Assembly: GCA_009840005.1 (NCBI GenBank)
Contig: VXOR01000054.1
Coordinates: forward strand, 1-35,481
DNA length: 35,481 bases
Direction of reading: 5' to 3'
Source: Gemmatimonadota bacterium
GTDB taxonomy: Bacteria > Latescibacterota > UBA2968 > UBA8231
The position numbers and the translations under genes are program-made. A model generated the notes under the pieces. The model saw nothing but the letters and a program-made list of their open reading frames with translations. It ran no database searches and had not been told where the DNA came from. This document shows, one piece after another, positions 16,116 through 23,325 of this stretch; position 1 is the stretch's first letter, and each line of letters starts with the position of its first letter.

Positions 16116-16418
16116 TCAGTAATGGTAGCGTGCCTGTAGGAAATCTATACGTCCTTCGCTCACCATATACACTAGGCGATGTTGCTCCGTAAGACGCCGC
16201 GACCAAGTTCCCGACGGTAAGTATTTGAGAGGTTCGGGTTTGCCGATACCTGAGAATGGGGCGCGGAGCACGGCCTGTATCAGATCAAAGGCGCGCAGAG
16301 TTATTTTGCGATTAGTATGTACCCAATAACGCAGATCTTCAACGAACTCAGGATGGAATACCCCTATCCACTCGCGAGTGGCGGGCGCATCCTTTCTTTT
16401 ACTTTTCTTTTTCGCCAA
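16116..16418 (-). CDS. YoeB/Txe-family toxin (ribosome-dependent mRNA interferase)
   Basis: This 100-residue toxin has the RelE fold of YoeB, which cleaves mRNA in the ribosomal A site. The C-terminal half carries the family hallmarks: G-I-G-K-P-E-P-L-K, W-S-R-R-L-T-E-Q-H-R-L-V-Y and a terminal A-R-Y-H-Y with the catalytic His-Tyr. The N-terminus has a lysine-rich extension of about 14 residues not seen in E. coli YoeB (84 residues). Its start overlaps the antitoxin gene by 20 bp, the normal antitoxin-first order with coupled translation. All recognisable active-site residues are present, so the toxin is probably functional. Confidence 0.9.
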   Translation of the reverse strand: MAKKKSKRKDAPATREWIGVFHPEFVEDLRYWVHTNRKITLRAFDLIQAVLRAPFSGIGKPEPLKYLPSGTWSRRLTEQHRLVYMVSEGRIDFLQARYHY

Positions 16419-16689
16419 GACCGAGTTCTCTGCGGAGCTCTTCTACGGAAGAAGGCGACAGCACCCGGCTCTGTGCGCGGTTAATAGCCGCGAGAAGGCG
16501 TTGGGCGTTTTTGGGTGATCTGAGGAGATGAGCGGTCTCGAGCAGGCTAGCTAATTCGTCGGCTGAAACCAGCGCGACATCTTCGGCATTGCGCCGCCGT
16601 ATAATCACCGGCTCGCGCGTGGAGGCGACTTCGTCGCATAGCGCGGCGAGTTCGGCTCGGGCTTGGGTATAAGTTGTAACGGTGGTCAC
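16399..16689 (-). CDS. YefM/Phd-family antitoxin
   Basis: This is the antitoxin partner of the YoeB-like toxin. The N-terminal Phd/YefM DNA-binding domain has T-T-Y-T-Q-A-R-A-E-L-A-A-L-C-D-E-V followed by E-P-V-I-I-R-R-R-N-A-E-D-V-A-L-V-S. The C-terminal half is the likely disordered toxin-wrapping tail. The frame is open from ATG 16725, but GTG 16689 has GGAG seven bases upstream and places the start where relatives begin, giving 96 residues. The earlier ATG would fall inside the operator. YefM represses its own promoter, and a TGTACA-containing inverted repeat sits immediately upstream. Confidence 0.88.
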   Translation of the reverse strand: MTTVTTYTQARAELAALCDEVASTREPVIIRRRNAEDVALVSADELASLLETAHLLRSPKNAQRLLAAINRAQSRVLSPSSVEELRRELGLGEKEK

Positions 16690-16703
16690 TTGATTCTCCG
16701 TGA

Positions 16704-16726
16704 TATGTACAGCTTTAACGTACATA
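16704..16726 (-). promoter_or_regulatory. Putative YefM operator: TATGTAC inverted repeat with TGTACA core
   Basis: TATGTAC (16704-16710) and GTACATA (16720-16726) form a perfect 7-bp inverted repeat with a 9-bp spacer, 14 bp upstream of the GTG start. One arm includes TGTACA, the core reported for E. coli yefM-yoeB operators. A minus-strand TTGACA (16739-16744) lies just upstream and could be the -35, so repressor binding would cover the promoter. Confidence 0.6.
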
Positions 16727-16788
16727 TGGTGAAAATTTTGTCAAAGCGTTCCACGTACTTGGAATATCGCGTTCAGGATCGGCCACAG

Positions 16789-17883
16789 CTAAAGCGGCAT
16801 GTATTCCAGCCCCAAAACCCGCTCGACAAACCAGCCCAGCCCAAAAAGCCCAATGAAGGCCGACACCACCAAGACGACCGTGCGCTGATAAGACTGTCGG
16901 CTGAGCCAAGCGATCAAGGGAAAGACAAGCGCGACGATGGCTACCTGACCGATTTCCACGCCGGCGTTGAACGCAAACAGCGAGGCGACCAGCCCCTCGG
17001 TCGGCAACCCCAACTCGCGCAGCACATTGGCGAAACCAAATCCGTGCACTAACCCAAAGGCAAAGGTGATTATCCAGCGGTACTCCATGCGCTTGAGCCA
17101 GAAATTTTCCACCGCGACGTACACGATGCTCAAGGCAATGCCAGCCTCGATCCACTGGCTCGGCAAACGGACGATTTCAAGGGCCGCCAAGCAGAGGGTG
17201 ATGCTGTGGGCAACGGTGAAGGCCGTAACCACCTTGACCAAAGTGAGCAGCCGACCGCCCACCACGATCAACGCCAGTAGAAACATGACGTGGTCGTAGC
17301 CGAGGAAAATGTGCTCCACTCCGAGCACCGTGAACTCGTATAGATGGTCCCACAGCGACTTCTCTCCAGCAAAGGTCTGCTGCGGCGCTGACGCCGAAAA
17401 CACAGCTTGAACGAGCGGCTGACCGGGCAACATGACTTTGGCCAAATTTTTGTGCGCGTCCCCAAAGCGCTCCGGCCAACCGACCCAAACCTCCAGCTCA
17501 TTGACCGGCTCCTCCAACTCGGCGCTGAAGTACACGTTGGCGAACATATTGCCCTGGTTGTCCGGGGTGATGTCCCCCCTGTCGCGCACGAGGGTGAGCG
17601 GCTCGCCGTTGGCCCGCAGGCGCATCTGCTTTTCGACAAAGGCGAATACGACGTCGAGGCCGGCCTCTATCTCTTCGTAGAACAGCAGGCTGTCCCCGTC
17701 TTGATCGATGCCGATCTTCAGGAGATCAAAATCGTCTAGGCGCACGCGCACTTTGAGCGCGGTGCCTTCGGCGATCAAATTCGTGTAGCTGGTGTTGAGC
17801 TTGTGGGCACGGACTGTGGGGGGGGAAGCAAAAAACAGCAGGACGAGTGCGAATGTGAGCAAAAACCTAAGGCGTGTCTTCAT
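16789..17883 (-). CDS. HupE/UreJ-family membrane protein with N-terminal periplasmic domain
   Basis: This 364-residue inner-membrane protein has a Sec signal ending V-R-A-H. A soluble domain of about 170 residues follows, outside the cytoplasm. About seven hydrophobic helices then begin at G-V-E-H-I-F-L-G-Y-D-H-V-M-F-L, the histidine- and aspartate-bearing motif of HupE/UreJ proteins, followed by F-G-L-V-H-G-F-G-F-A. HupE and UreJ are linked to nickel or metal supply for hydrogenase and urease, but this longer subfamily has no settled function. It overlaps the cytochrome gene by four bases (ATGA). Its place at the end of the pho cluster is unusual. Confidence 0.8.
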   Translation of the reverse strand: MKTRLRFLLTFALVLLFFASPPTVRAHKLNTSYTNLIAEGTALKVRVRLDDFDLLKIGIDQDGDSLLFYEEIEAGLDVVFAFVEKQMRLRANGEPLTLVRDRGDITPDNQGNMFANVYFSAELEEPVNELEVWVGWPERFGDAHKNLAKVMLPGQPLVQAVFSASAPQQTFAGEKSLWDHLYEFTVLGVEHIFLGYDHVMFLLALIVVGGRLLTLVKVVTAFTVAHSITLCLAALEIVRLPSQWIEAGIALSIVYVAVENFWLKRMEYRWIITFAFGLVHGFGFANVLRELGLPTEGLVASLFAFNAGVEIGQVAIVALVFPLIAWLSRQSYQRTVVLVVSAFIGLFGLGWFVERVLGLEYMPL

Positions 17884-18257
17884 TTTTCTTCTTTAAGCAA
17901 AGAGCGAATGTAAGCGGCAATCTGCGCGCGTTCCTCCGCCGAGAGATGTGCATAGCCCGGCATGGAAGTACCGGGCATTCCCTTCTGAATCGTTCGGGCG
18001 ATGGCAGCTTCGCTGTGGCCGTTTTTGTAGGCGGCGGGATCGCGGAAATCGCGGGGAGGCGGCTTGAGCGTTGCCGCGATCTGGCCATCGCCGCGACCGT
18101 CTGGGCCGTGACACACCGCGCACCCATTGCGAGTAAAGAGCGCTTTGCCCTGTGCCACCGCGCCTTTGGCGTCGTCACTCTCGCCAGCGCAGCCAGCCGC
18201 CAAGGCCGCCAACGCCCAGCGCACTATCGCGGTTTTAACCGCGGCTTTGCAGTTCAA
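17880..18257 (-). CDS. Small monohaem c-type cytochrome
   Basis: This is a cytochrome c of about 125 residues. Haem attachment is at C-A-V-C-H, followed by G-P-D-G-R-G-D-G-Q, and the distal Met is probably in M-P-G-T-S-M-P-G-Y. The C-terminal helix is I-A-A-Y-I-R-S-L-L. The N-terminus has a short hydrophobic segment A-L-A-A-L-A-A-G-C-A that may be a lipobox, giving a membrane-anchored periplasmic cytochrome. The start is uncertain: the frame begins at TTG 18257 inside the end of phoR, and GTG 18224 is an alternative. No clear ribosome-binding site is seen, suggesting coupling to phoR. It should carry electrons, but its partner is unknown. Confidence 0.85.
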   Translation of the reverse strand: MNCKAAVKTAIVRWALAALAAGCAGESDDAKGAVAQGKALFTRNGCAVCHGPDGRGDGQIAATLKPPPRDFRDPAAYKNGHSEAAIARTIQKGMPGTSMPGYAHLSAEERAQIAAYIRSLLKEEK

Positions 18258-19545
18258 AGCTGAAAGTCGTCCCCGCCCCTAATTTGCTCTGCACGGACAC
18301 TTGCTCGCCGTGGACTTCGGCAATGTGGCGCACGATGGACAAGCCCAAGCCCGTGCCACCGAGGTCGCGCGAGCGCCCCTTGTCAACCCGGTAGAAGCGC
18401 TCGAAAATCCGCCCCAAGTCCTCGGAGGGAATGCCAATGCCGGTATCTTCGACGTAAATCGCTAGGCGATCAGTGTCCTCTACGGGCCGCGTACCAACGC
18501 GGACTTTTCCTCCAGCGGGCGTGTATTTGACGGCGTTGTCGAGCAAGTTGATTAGGGCTTGTTCAATCAATTTGGGGTCGCAGAGCACTTGGACAGACGG
18601 CGGAATGTCGCAGTGAATGGCAATTTGCTTTTGCGCGGCCGCTTGGCTGACTGAGCCAACGGACGTATCGACCAAGGGCTTCAGCTCGCAAGGGACCAGC
18701 TCAACCTCCAGTTGATCGGACTCCAACCGCGACAAATCGAGCAAATCGCCGAGCAAGCGCGTCAAACGGTCGGCGTGATTTTCGATGATGCTAGTGAAGC
18801 GACGCGCCGTCTCCTGGTCGTCAACCGCGCCATCGGATAAAATCTCGGCATAGCCCTTAATGGCTGTCAATGGCGTACACAGCTCGTGGGACACATTGGC
18901 CACAAAATCGCGGCGCATCCGTTCTAGTTGGCGCAGGCGCGTAATATCGTAGAGGACCGCCACCGCGCCAATGCACTCGTTCCCTTCAAAGACGGGCGCG
19001 ACCTGCATGTCCAAATGGCGCTCCGGGGCACCGGTCAGTTCCACTTCCATTTCTCGCCGTCGGCCTTCGGCCAAACACCCGGCCAGTGCGTCTTGGATAG
19101 CCGAGTAGCGCACGACCTCGGCGGTCAATAGCCCCTCTAGCGGCGGTTTTAAGCCAAACAGGCTAGCCAGCGCCTTGTTGGCCAGCACCACCCGGCCATC
19201 GCGATCGACGACCAAGATAGCTTCGGTAATGCTTTCGAGGATGACTTCTAAGCGGTTATTTTCGCTCTCTAGCTGACCGACGCGCTGTTGAATGCGCTCG
19301 GCGAGGTCCTCTAAGGCACGCGCTAGCTCGGGATGGAATGCCTCCAGCCAAGCCGAGTCTCCGGGAGTCGCTTTGTCGAGTTGGCGCAACCGCTCTCCCT
19401 GCCGGCGAGCCGTGCGCCCCCAGAACCAAATTTGGCCGCCAGTCCAAAGTGCGGCCAACGCGAGCGCGAGTGCGATGTGACCACTCCACCAGACGAGCAC
19501 GACCAAAAGCGCGTTGCTCAGGAGCAAAATCCATCCGGGGTACAC
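18235..19545 (-). CDS. phoR: Phosphate-regulon sensor histidine kinase PhoR
   Basis: This 436-residue kinase has two N-terminal membrane helices (about 5-43). A PAS domain follows near 95-200 (I-L-V-V-D-R-D-G-R-V-V-L-A-N), then a HisKA domain with His220, and an HATPase domain with N-L-L-D-N-A-V-K-Y-T, D-T-G-I-G-I and G-T-G-L-G-L-S-I-V. The phosphorylation motif reads S-H-E-L-C-T-P-L; the family normally has Arg where Cys223 sits. GTG 19545 lies one base after the phoB stop, with a GAGAGGGA ribosome-binding site. It senses phosphate status through PhoU and the Pst transporter and phosphorylates PhoB. The 3' end overlaps the cytochrome gene. Confidence 0.92.
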   Translation of the reverse strand: MYPGWILLLSNALLVVLVWWSGHIALALALAALWTGGQIWFWGRTARRQGERLRQLDKATPGDSAWLEAFHPELARALEDLAERIQQRVGQLESENNRLEVILESITEAILVVDRDGRVVLANKALASLFGLKPPLEGLLTAEVVRYSAIQDALAGCLAEGRRREMEVELTGAPERHLDMQVAPVFEGNECIGAVAVLYDITRLRQLERMRRDFVANVSHELCTPLTAIKGYAEILSDGAVDDQETARRFTSIIENHADRLTRLLGDLLDLSRLESDQLEVELVPCELKPLVDTSVGSVSQAAAQKQIAIHCDIPPSVQVLCDPKLIEQALINLLDNAVKYTPAGGKVRVGTRPVEDTDRLAIYVEDTGIGIPSEDLGRIFERFYRVDKGRSRDLGGTGLGLSIVRHIAEVHGEQVSVQSKLGAGTTFSFELQSRG

Positions 19546-19546
19546 C

Positions 19547-20239
19547 CTATCGTCCCTCTCGGCGAAAGCGATAGCCCATGCCGCGCACAGTTTCGACCAT
19601 TTCGGCTGCTGTTCCTAGTTTTTCCCGCAGACGGCGGATGTGGGTGTCAACCGTGCGGCGATAGCCAACGTATTCGTAGCCCCACACCACCTTGAGCAAC
19701 TCCTCCCGCGACTGCACTCGCCCGCGCCGCTGCGCGAGGGTCGTCAAGAGCTTGAACTCGGTCGCCGTCAGCTCGATGGGATCGCTGTCGAGTTGCACCT
19801 GACATCCCACCGGATCAATGGCCAAGGGCCCGGCCACGATCTGCACGGCTTCCGCTTCGTCGCGCCCCTGGACGCGGCGCAAGATGGCGCGGATGCGCAA
19901 GACGAGTTCGCGCGGGGAAAAGGGCTTGACCAAGTAATCGTCCGCACCCAATTCCAAGCCGACGATGCGGTCGATCTCTCCGGCCCGCGCCGTCAGCATC
20001 AAGACCGGTATGTCCTTGGTGCGGGGGTTTTGCTTGAGGAGGCGGCAGACTTCCAAGCCGCCAATACCCGGCAGCATCAAATCCAAGACCACGAGACAAA
20101 CCTGATTCTGCTCAATCGCGCTCAGGGCCTGCTCTTCGTCTTCGGCTGGCACGACGGCAAAACCGGATTGTTCTAGATGGTACGAGACCAAGGCGAGAAT
20201 GTCGGGCTCGTCCTCGACGACTAGGATTTTGTCGTTCAT
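19547..20239 (-). CDS. phoB: Phosphate-regulon response regulator PhoB
   Basis: This is a 230-residue OmpR/PhoB-type regulator. The receiver domain has E9-D10, the phosphoacceptor Asp53 in V-V-L-D-L-M-L-P-G and Lys in L-V-K-P-F-S. The C-terminal winged helix includes L-T-A-T-E-F-K-L-L and V-D-T-H-I-R-R-L-R-E-K-L, the PhoB DNA-recognition segment. The ATG at 20239 overlaps the phoU stop as ATGA, and a longer frame to 20260 lies inside phoU and is not needed. PhoB activates genes with 11-bp-spaced CTGTCAT-like half-sites; candidates are noted upstream of pstS and of the porin-like gene. Confidence 0.93.
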   Translation of the reverse strand: MNDKILVVEDEPDILALVSYHLEQSGFAVVPAEDEEQALSAIEQNQVCLVVLDLMLPGIGGLEVCRLLKQNPRTKDIPVLMLTARAGEIDRIVGLELGADDYLVKPFSPRELVLRIRAILRRVQGRDEAEAVQIVAGPLAIDPVGCQVQLDSDPIELTATEFKLLTTLAQRRGRVQSREELLKVVWGYEYVGYRRTVDTHIRRLREKLGTAAEMVETVRGMGYRFRREGR

Positions 20240-20925
20240 GAGTCTTTTTCCTCCCACCATTCTTCTTTTTGATGCCGCACGATGCGCCCCTCGACGAGGA
20301 ACGCCACGTTCTCGGCGATGTTGGAGGCGTGATCGCCAATCCTTTCGAGGTGCCGCGACACCAAGATCAGGTAAATGCCGCGATCGATGGTGTCCGGCCC
20401 AATCGACGGCGCGTGCATGTACGTGAGCAACTCGCGAAAAATCTGATCGCGCAACAGGTCCAGTTCCTCGTCGCGCTGACCAACGTCGCGCGCCAAATCC
20501 ACATCGCGGCGCACGAACGCGTCGAGAGCATCCTTGACCATGCTCTGGGCCAACTCGGACATCCTCGGGATGTCGATCAGCGGCTTGAGCAGCGGCAGCT
20601 TGTTGAGCACCTCGGCGCGTTGGACGATGTTGACCGCTTCGTCGTTGATCCGCTCTAGGTCTTCGTTGATTTTTAGCATGCAGGCTAGCAACCGCAGGTC
20701 GCTGGCCATCGGCCCTTGGGTTGCAAACACCTTCAGGCAGGCCTCTTCAATGCCGATTTCCCAATCGTCGATCTTCTTCCCTCCCTCAAGCACTACTTGC
20801 ACCAGCTCGTCGTCGCGCTCCACGAGGGCGCGCACGGCTTGCTCAATGGACTCTTCGACGGCCCCGCTCATTCTTAATAAGTCCTGTTTGAGCTCGTCTA
20901 ATTGCTGGTCGAATCTTCGTTCCAT
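20236..20925 (-). CDS. phoU: Phosphate signalling protein PhoU
   Basis: This 229-residue protein consists of two three-helix PhoU repeats. Each carries an acidic metal-binding motif: E-D-L-E-R-I-N-D-E-A near 90-99 and H-L-E-R-I-G-D-H-A-S-N-I near 193-204. PhoU is peripheral at the membrane and links the Pst transporter to PhoR, keeping the kinase off when phosphate is plentiful. It lies 13 bp after pstB and overlaps phoB by four bases, giving the order pstB-phoU-phoB-phoR. Length and motifs are normal. Confidence 0.93.
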   Translation of the reverse strand: MERRFDQQLDELKQDLLRMSGAVEESIEQAVRALVERDDELVQVVLEGGKKIDDWEIGIEEACLKVFATQGPMASDLRLLACMLKINEDLERINDEAVNIVQRAEVLNKLPLLKPLIDIPRMSELAQSMVKDALDAFVRRDVDLARDVGQRDEELDLLRDQIFRELLTYMHAPSIGPDTIDRGIYLILVSRHLERIGDHASNIAENVAFLVEGRIVRHQKEEWWEEKDS

Positions 20926-20938
20926 AGCGCCTTCCGCC

Positions 20939-21721
20939 TCAGCCGAAGCGGCCGGTTACGTAGTCTTCGGTCTGGTTGTTGCGGGGATTGGTAAACATGT
21001 CTTCGGTCTGGTTAAACTCGATCAAGGAGCCTAGATAGTAGAAGGCCGTATAGGTCGAAATCCGCGCCGCCTGTTGCAGATTGTGCGTGACGACGATGAT
21101 GGTGTAATCGGACTTCAGCTCAGTGATCGTCTCCTCGACCCGCGCAGTGGCAATCGGGTCCAGCGCCGAGCACGGCTCGTCCATCAGCACCACCTCCGGC
21201 TCAACGGCGAGGGTGCGCGCAATACACAGCCGCTGCTGCTGGCCGCCGGACAGGCTCAACGCGTTGTCCTTGAGCCGGTCCTTGACCTCCTCCCACAGCG
21301 CGGCGGCCTTCAGGCTCTTCTCCACGGCCTCGTCGAGCACCCGACGGCGGTTTTCTCCGGCGATTCGCAGACCGTAGGCCACATTCTCGTAGATGGACTT
21401 GGGGAAGGGATTGGACTTTTGGAACACCATGCCCACCCGCCGCCGCAAGTCGATCACATCGCAGTCGGGCGCGTAAATATCGCGGCCACTGACTCGCACT
21501 GACCCTTCAATGCGCGCGGATTCGATCAGGTCGTTGAGGCGATTGAAGCAGCGCAAGAGCGTCGATTTGCCACAGCCCGAAGGCCCGATAAACGCGGTCA
21601 CCTCGCGCTCGGGAATGCTCAGGTCGATGTCGTGCAGAGCTTGAGTCTCGCCGTAGAACATGTTCAGATTTTTCACCTCGACGATGGGATTTGCATGGTC
21701 CGAGGCTACGGGCTGGCTCAT
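20939..21721 (-). CDS. pstB: Phosphate ABC transporter ATP-binding protein PstB
   Basis: This 260-residue ATPase of the PstSCAB high-affinity phosphate importer has Walker [10 protein letters not shown] (about 46-54), signature L-S-G-G-Q-Q-Q-R and Walker [14 protein letters not shown], with a switch His in V-V-T-H-N. The ATG at 21721 is preceded by AGGAG with normal spacing. The frame stays open upstream to 22078, but that part lies in the pstA gene and is a shadow. It sits eight bases after the pstA stop. The sequence is typical PstB throughout. Confidence 0.95.
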   Translation of the reverse strand: MSQPVASDHANPIVEVKNLNMFYGETQALHDIDLSIPEREVTAFIGPSGCGKSTLLRCFNRLNDLIESARIEGSVRVSGRDIYAPDCDVIDLRRRVGMVFQKSNPFPKSIYENVAYGLRIAGENRRRVLDEAVEKSLKAAALWEEVKDRLKDNALSLSGGQQQRLCIARTLAVEPEVVLMDEPCSALDPIATARVEETITELKSDYTIIVVTHNLQQAARISTYTAFYYLGSLIEFNQTEDMFTNPRNNQTEDYVTGRFG

Positions 21722-21729
21722 GGCATCTC

Positions 21730-23325
21730 CTAAAAAGCCGCGGTGGCGTACTTCCTGCGCAATTTGTTGCGGACGACAATAGCCGTCAAGTTCAGGAGCA
21801 GGACAATGGCCAACAGCATCAAGGCCGTAGTGTACACCATGGGCCGGGCCGCTTCCACGTTGGGCGACTGGAAGCCCACGTCGTAGATGTGAAAGCCCAA
21901 GTGCATAAACTTGCGCTCCAAGTGAAAAAACGGTGCGAACGCATCGAGCGGTAAATCCGGCGCTAACTTGACGACGCCGGTGATCATCAGCGGCGCGACC
22001 TCGCCGGCCCCGCGCGCCGTGGCCAAGATGACCCCGGTGAGAATGCCCGGCAGCGCACTGGGCAGTACCACGCTCCAAATCATCTGAAATTTGGTCGCCC
22101 CCAAAGCCAGCGCGCCTTCGCGCATCTCGCGGGGCACGGCCGCCAAGCTCTCCTCCGTGGCGACGATGACGACCGGCACTGTCAGCAGGGCGAGGGTCAG
22201 CGAGGCCCAGAGAATGCCGCCAGTGCCATAGGTGGGCGTCGGCAGGGCATCCGCGTAAAAGAGCTGGTCAATGCTGCCGCCGATGCCATACACGAAGAAG
22301 CCCAACCCGAACATGCCAAAGACAATGGAAGGCACACCCGCCAAGTTGTTGACCGCAATGCGCACGAGGCGCACCAAAAATCCCTGCCGGGCGTACTCGC
22401 GCAGATAGAGTGCCGCGAGGACCCCAAAGGGCACGGCCGCCAAGCTCATCAGCATCACCATCATCACCGTGCCAAACAGCGCGGGAAATATGCCGCCCTC
22501 GGTGTTGGATTCGCGCGGCTCGCCGGCCACAAACTCCCAGCCCTTGGACAGATAGGTCTGTACCTTGGCCCCGACACCCATCAGATTGGGGCGATAGGCG
22601 CGGACTATGGCCGCCACCCCGACGCGGCGCGTCTCACCCCCGGCCAGCGCGACTTCCACCTCCCAGCGCTCCTGCTGCGCCCGCAACTCGTCCAAGCGCC
22701 CCGACAGGGCCTCGTGCTCGTCCCACAGGGCCTGGCGACGCACCTCGTTTGCAGCGAGTTGCGCGTCGTTTTGCTCGCGCTGTAAACGCCGCTCTTGCAG
22801 GCGCAAATCATCTATTGCGCGGTTGAGTTCGTCCAACTCGCCGCGCTCCAAGGAGTGGATGCGTTCGCCTAGTTCATCGACTTGGTCCATCATCTCCTGT
22901 AGAGCCTCCCAGACCCCCTCCCCTTTTGCCAGCAGCCGCTCCTCCTCGTACAAGGCCGCGATAAAGCCGTGCATATCGCCCCACTCGAGCCGCTCGAAAA
23001 CCACGGCCTCGGCCGGCGTTTCGCGCTCGGCAATCGCGTCTTCATCCACCCAGCGAAAGTCTTGGCCATACGCGTCGCGGTTGCCGACCTTGAGCTGCAC
23101 CCGATAGTGCCCTGCGGCCCCAGGAATGAGCTGGCGACCCACCAGTTTGCCCATGATCGGCGGACCGTCTTTGAGGCGCAACAGGGTCAAATCCTGCGGC
23201 CAAAACACGCCCGCGCCATTATAGACAATGATCCCCACCAAGCCGGCGATCATCGCCAAGCACAGAGCCAACGCCCCGCCCGTAAGCCAGATAAAAGGGT
23301 CGCCCCGCCGCCAGAATTTCATCAC
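21730..23325 (-). CDS. pstA: Phosphate ABC transporter permease PstA, long form
   Basis: At 531 residues this is much longer than E. coli PstA (296) and matches the extended PstA form known from Pseudomonas and others. One N-terminal membrane helix is followed by a periplasmic region of about 240 residues. That region includes a charged coiled coil ([16 protein letters not shown] and neighbours, about 150-215). The permease domain follows, with five or six helices and the PstB-contacting stretch [14 protein letters not shown]. The start overlaps pstC by four bases. It forms the phosphate channel with PstC. Confidence 0.92.
   Translation of the reverse strand: MMKFWRRGDPFIWLTGGALALCLAMIAGLVGIIVYNGAGVFWPQDLTLLRLKDGPPIMGKLVGRQLIPGAAGHYRVQLKVGNRDAYGQDFRWVDEDAIAERETPAEAVVFERLEWGDMHGFIAALYEEERLLAKGEGVWEALQEMMDQVDELGERIHSLERGELDELNRAIDDLRLQERRLQREQNDAQLAANEVRRQALWDEHEALSGRLDELRAQQERWEVEVALAGGETRRVGVAAIVRAYRPNLMGVGAKVQTYLSKGWEFVAGEPRESNTEGGIFPALFGTVMMVMLMSLAAVPFGVLAALYLREYARQGFLVRLVRIAVNNLAGVPSIVFGMFGLGFFVYGIGGSIDQLFYADALPTPTYGTGGILWASLTLALLTVPVVIVATEESLAAVPREMREGALALGATKFQMIWSVVLPSALPGILTGVILATARGAGEVAPLMITGVVKLAPDLPLDAFAPFFHLERKFMHLGFHIYDVGFQSPNVEAARPMVYTTALMLLAIVLLLNLTAIVVRNKLRRKYATAAF

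Noticed and set aside
18228..18245. CGCGGTT/AACCGCG palindrome at the end of phoR
   Set aside because: The loop is only two or three bases and no U-tract follows, so it is unlikely to be a terminator; the cytochrome gene continues across it.
21722..22078. N-terminal extension of pstB to 22078
   Set aside because: It would overlap pstA for 350 bp. The ATG at 21721 has an AGGAG and begins where PstB proteins normally start.
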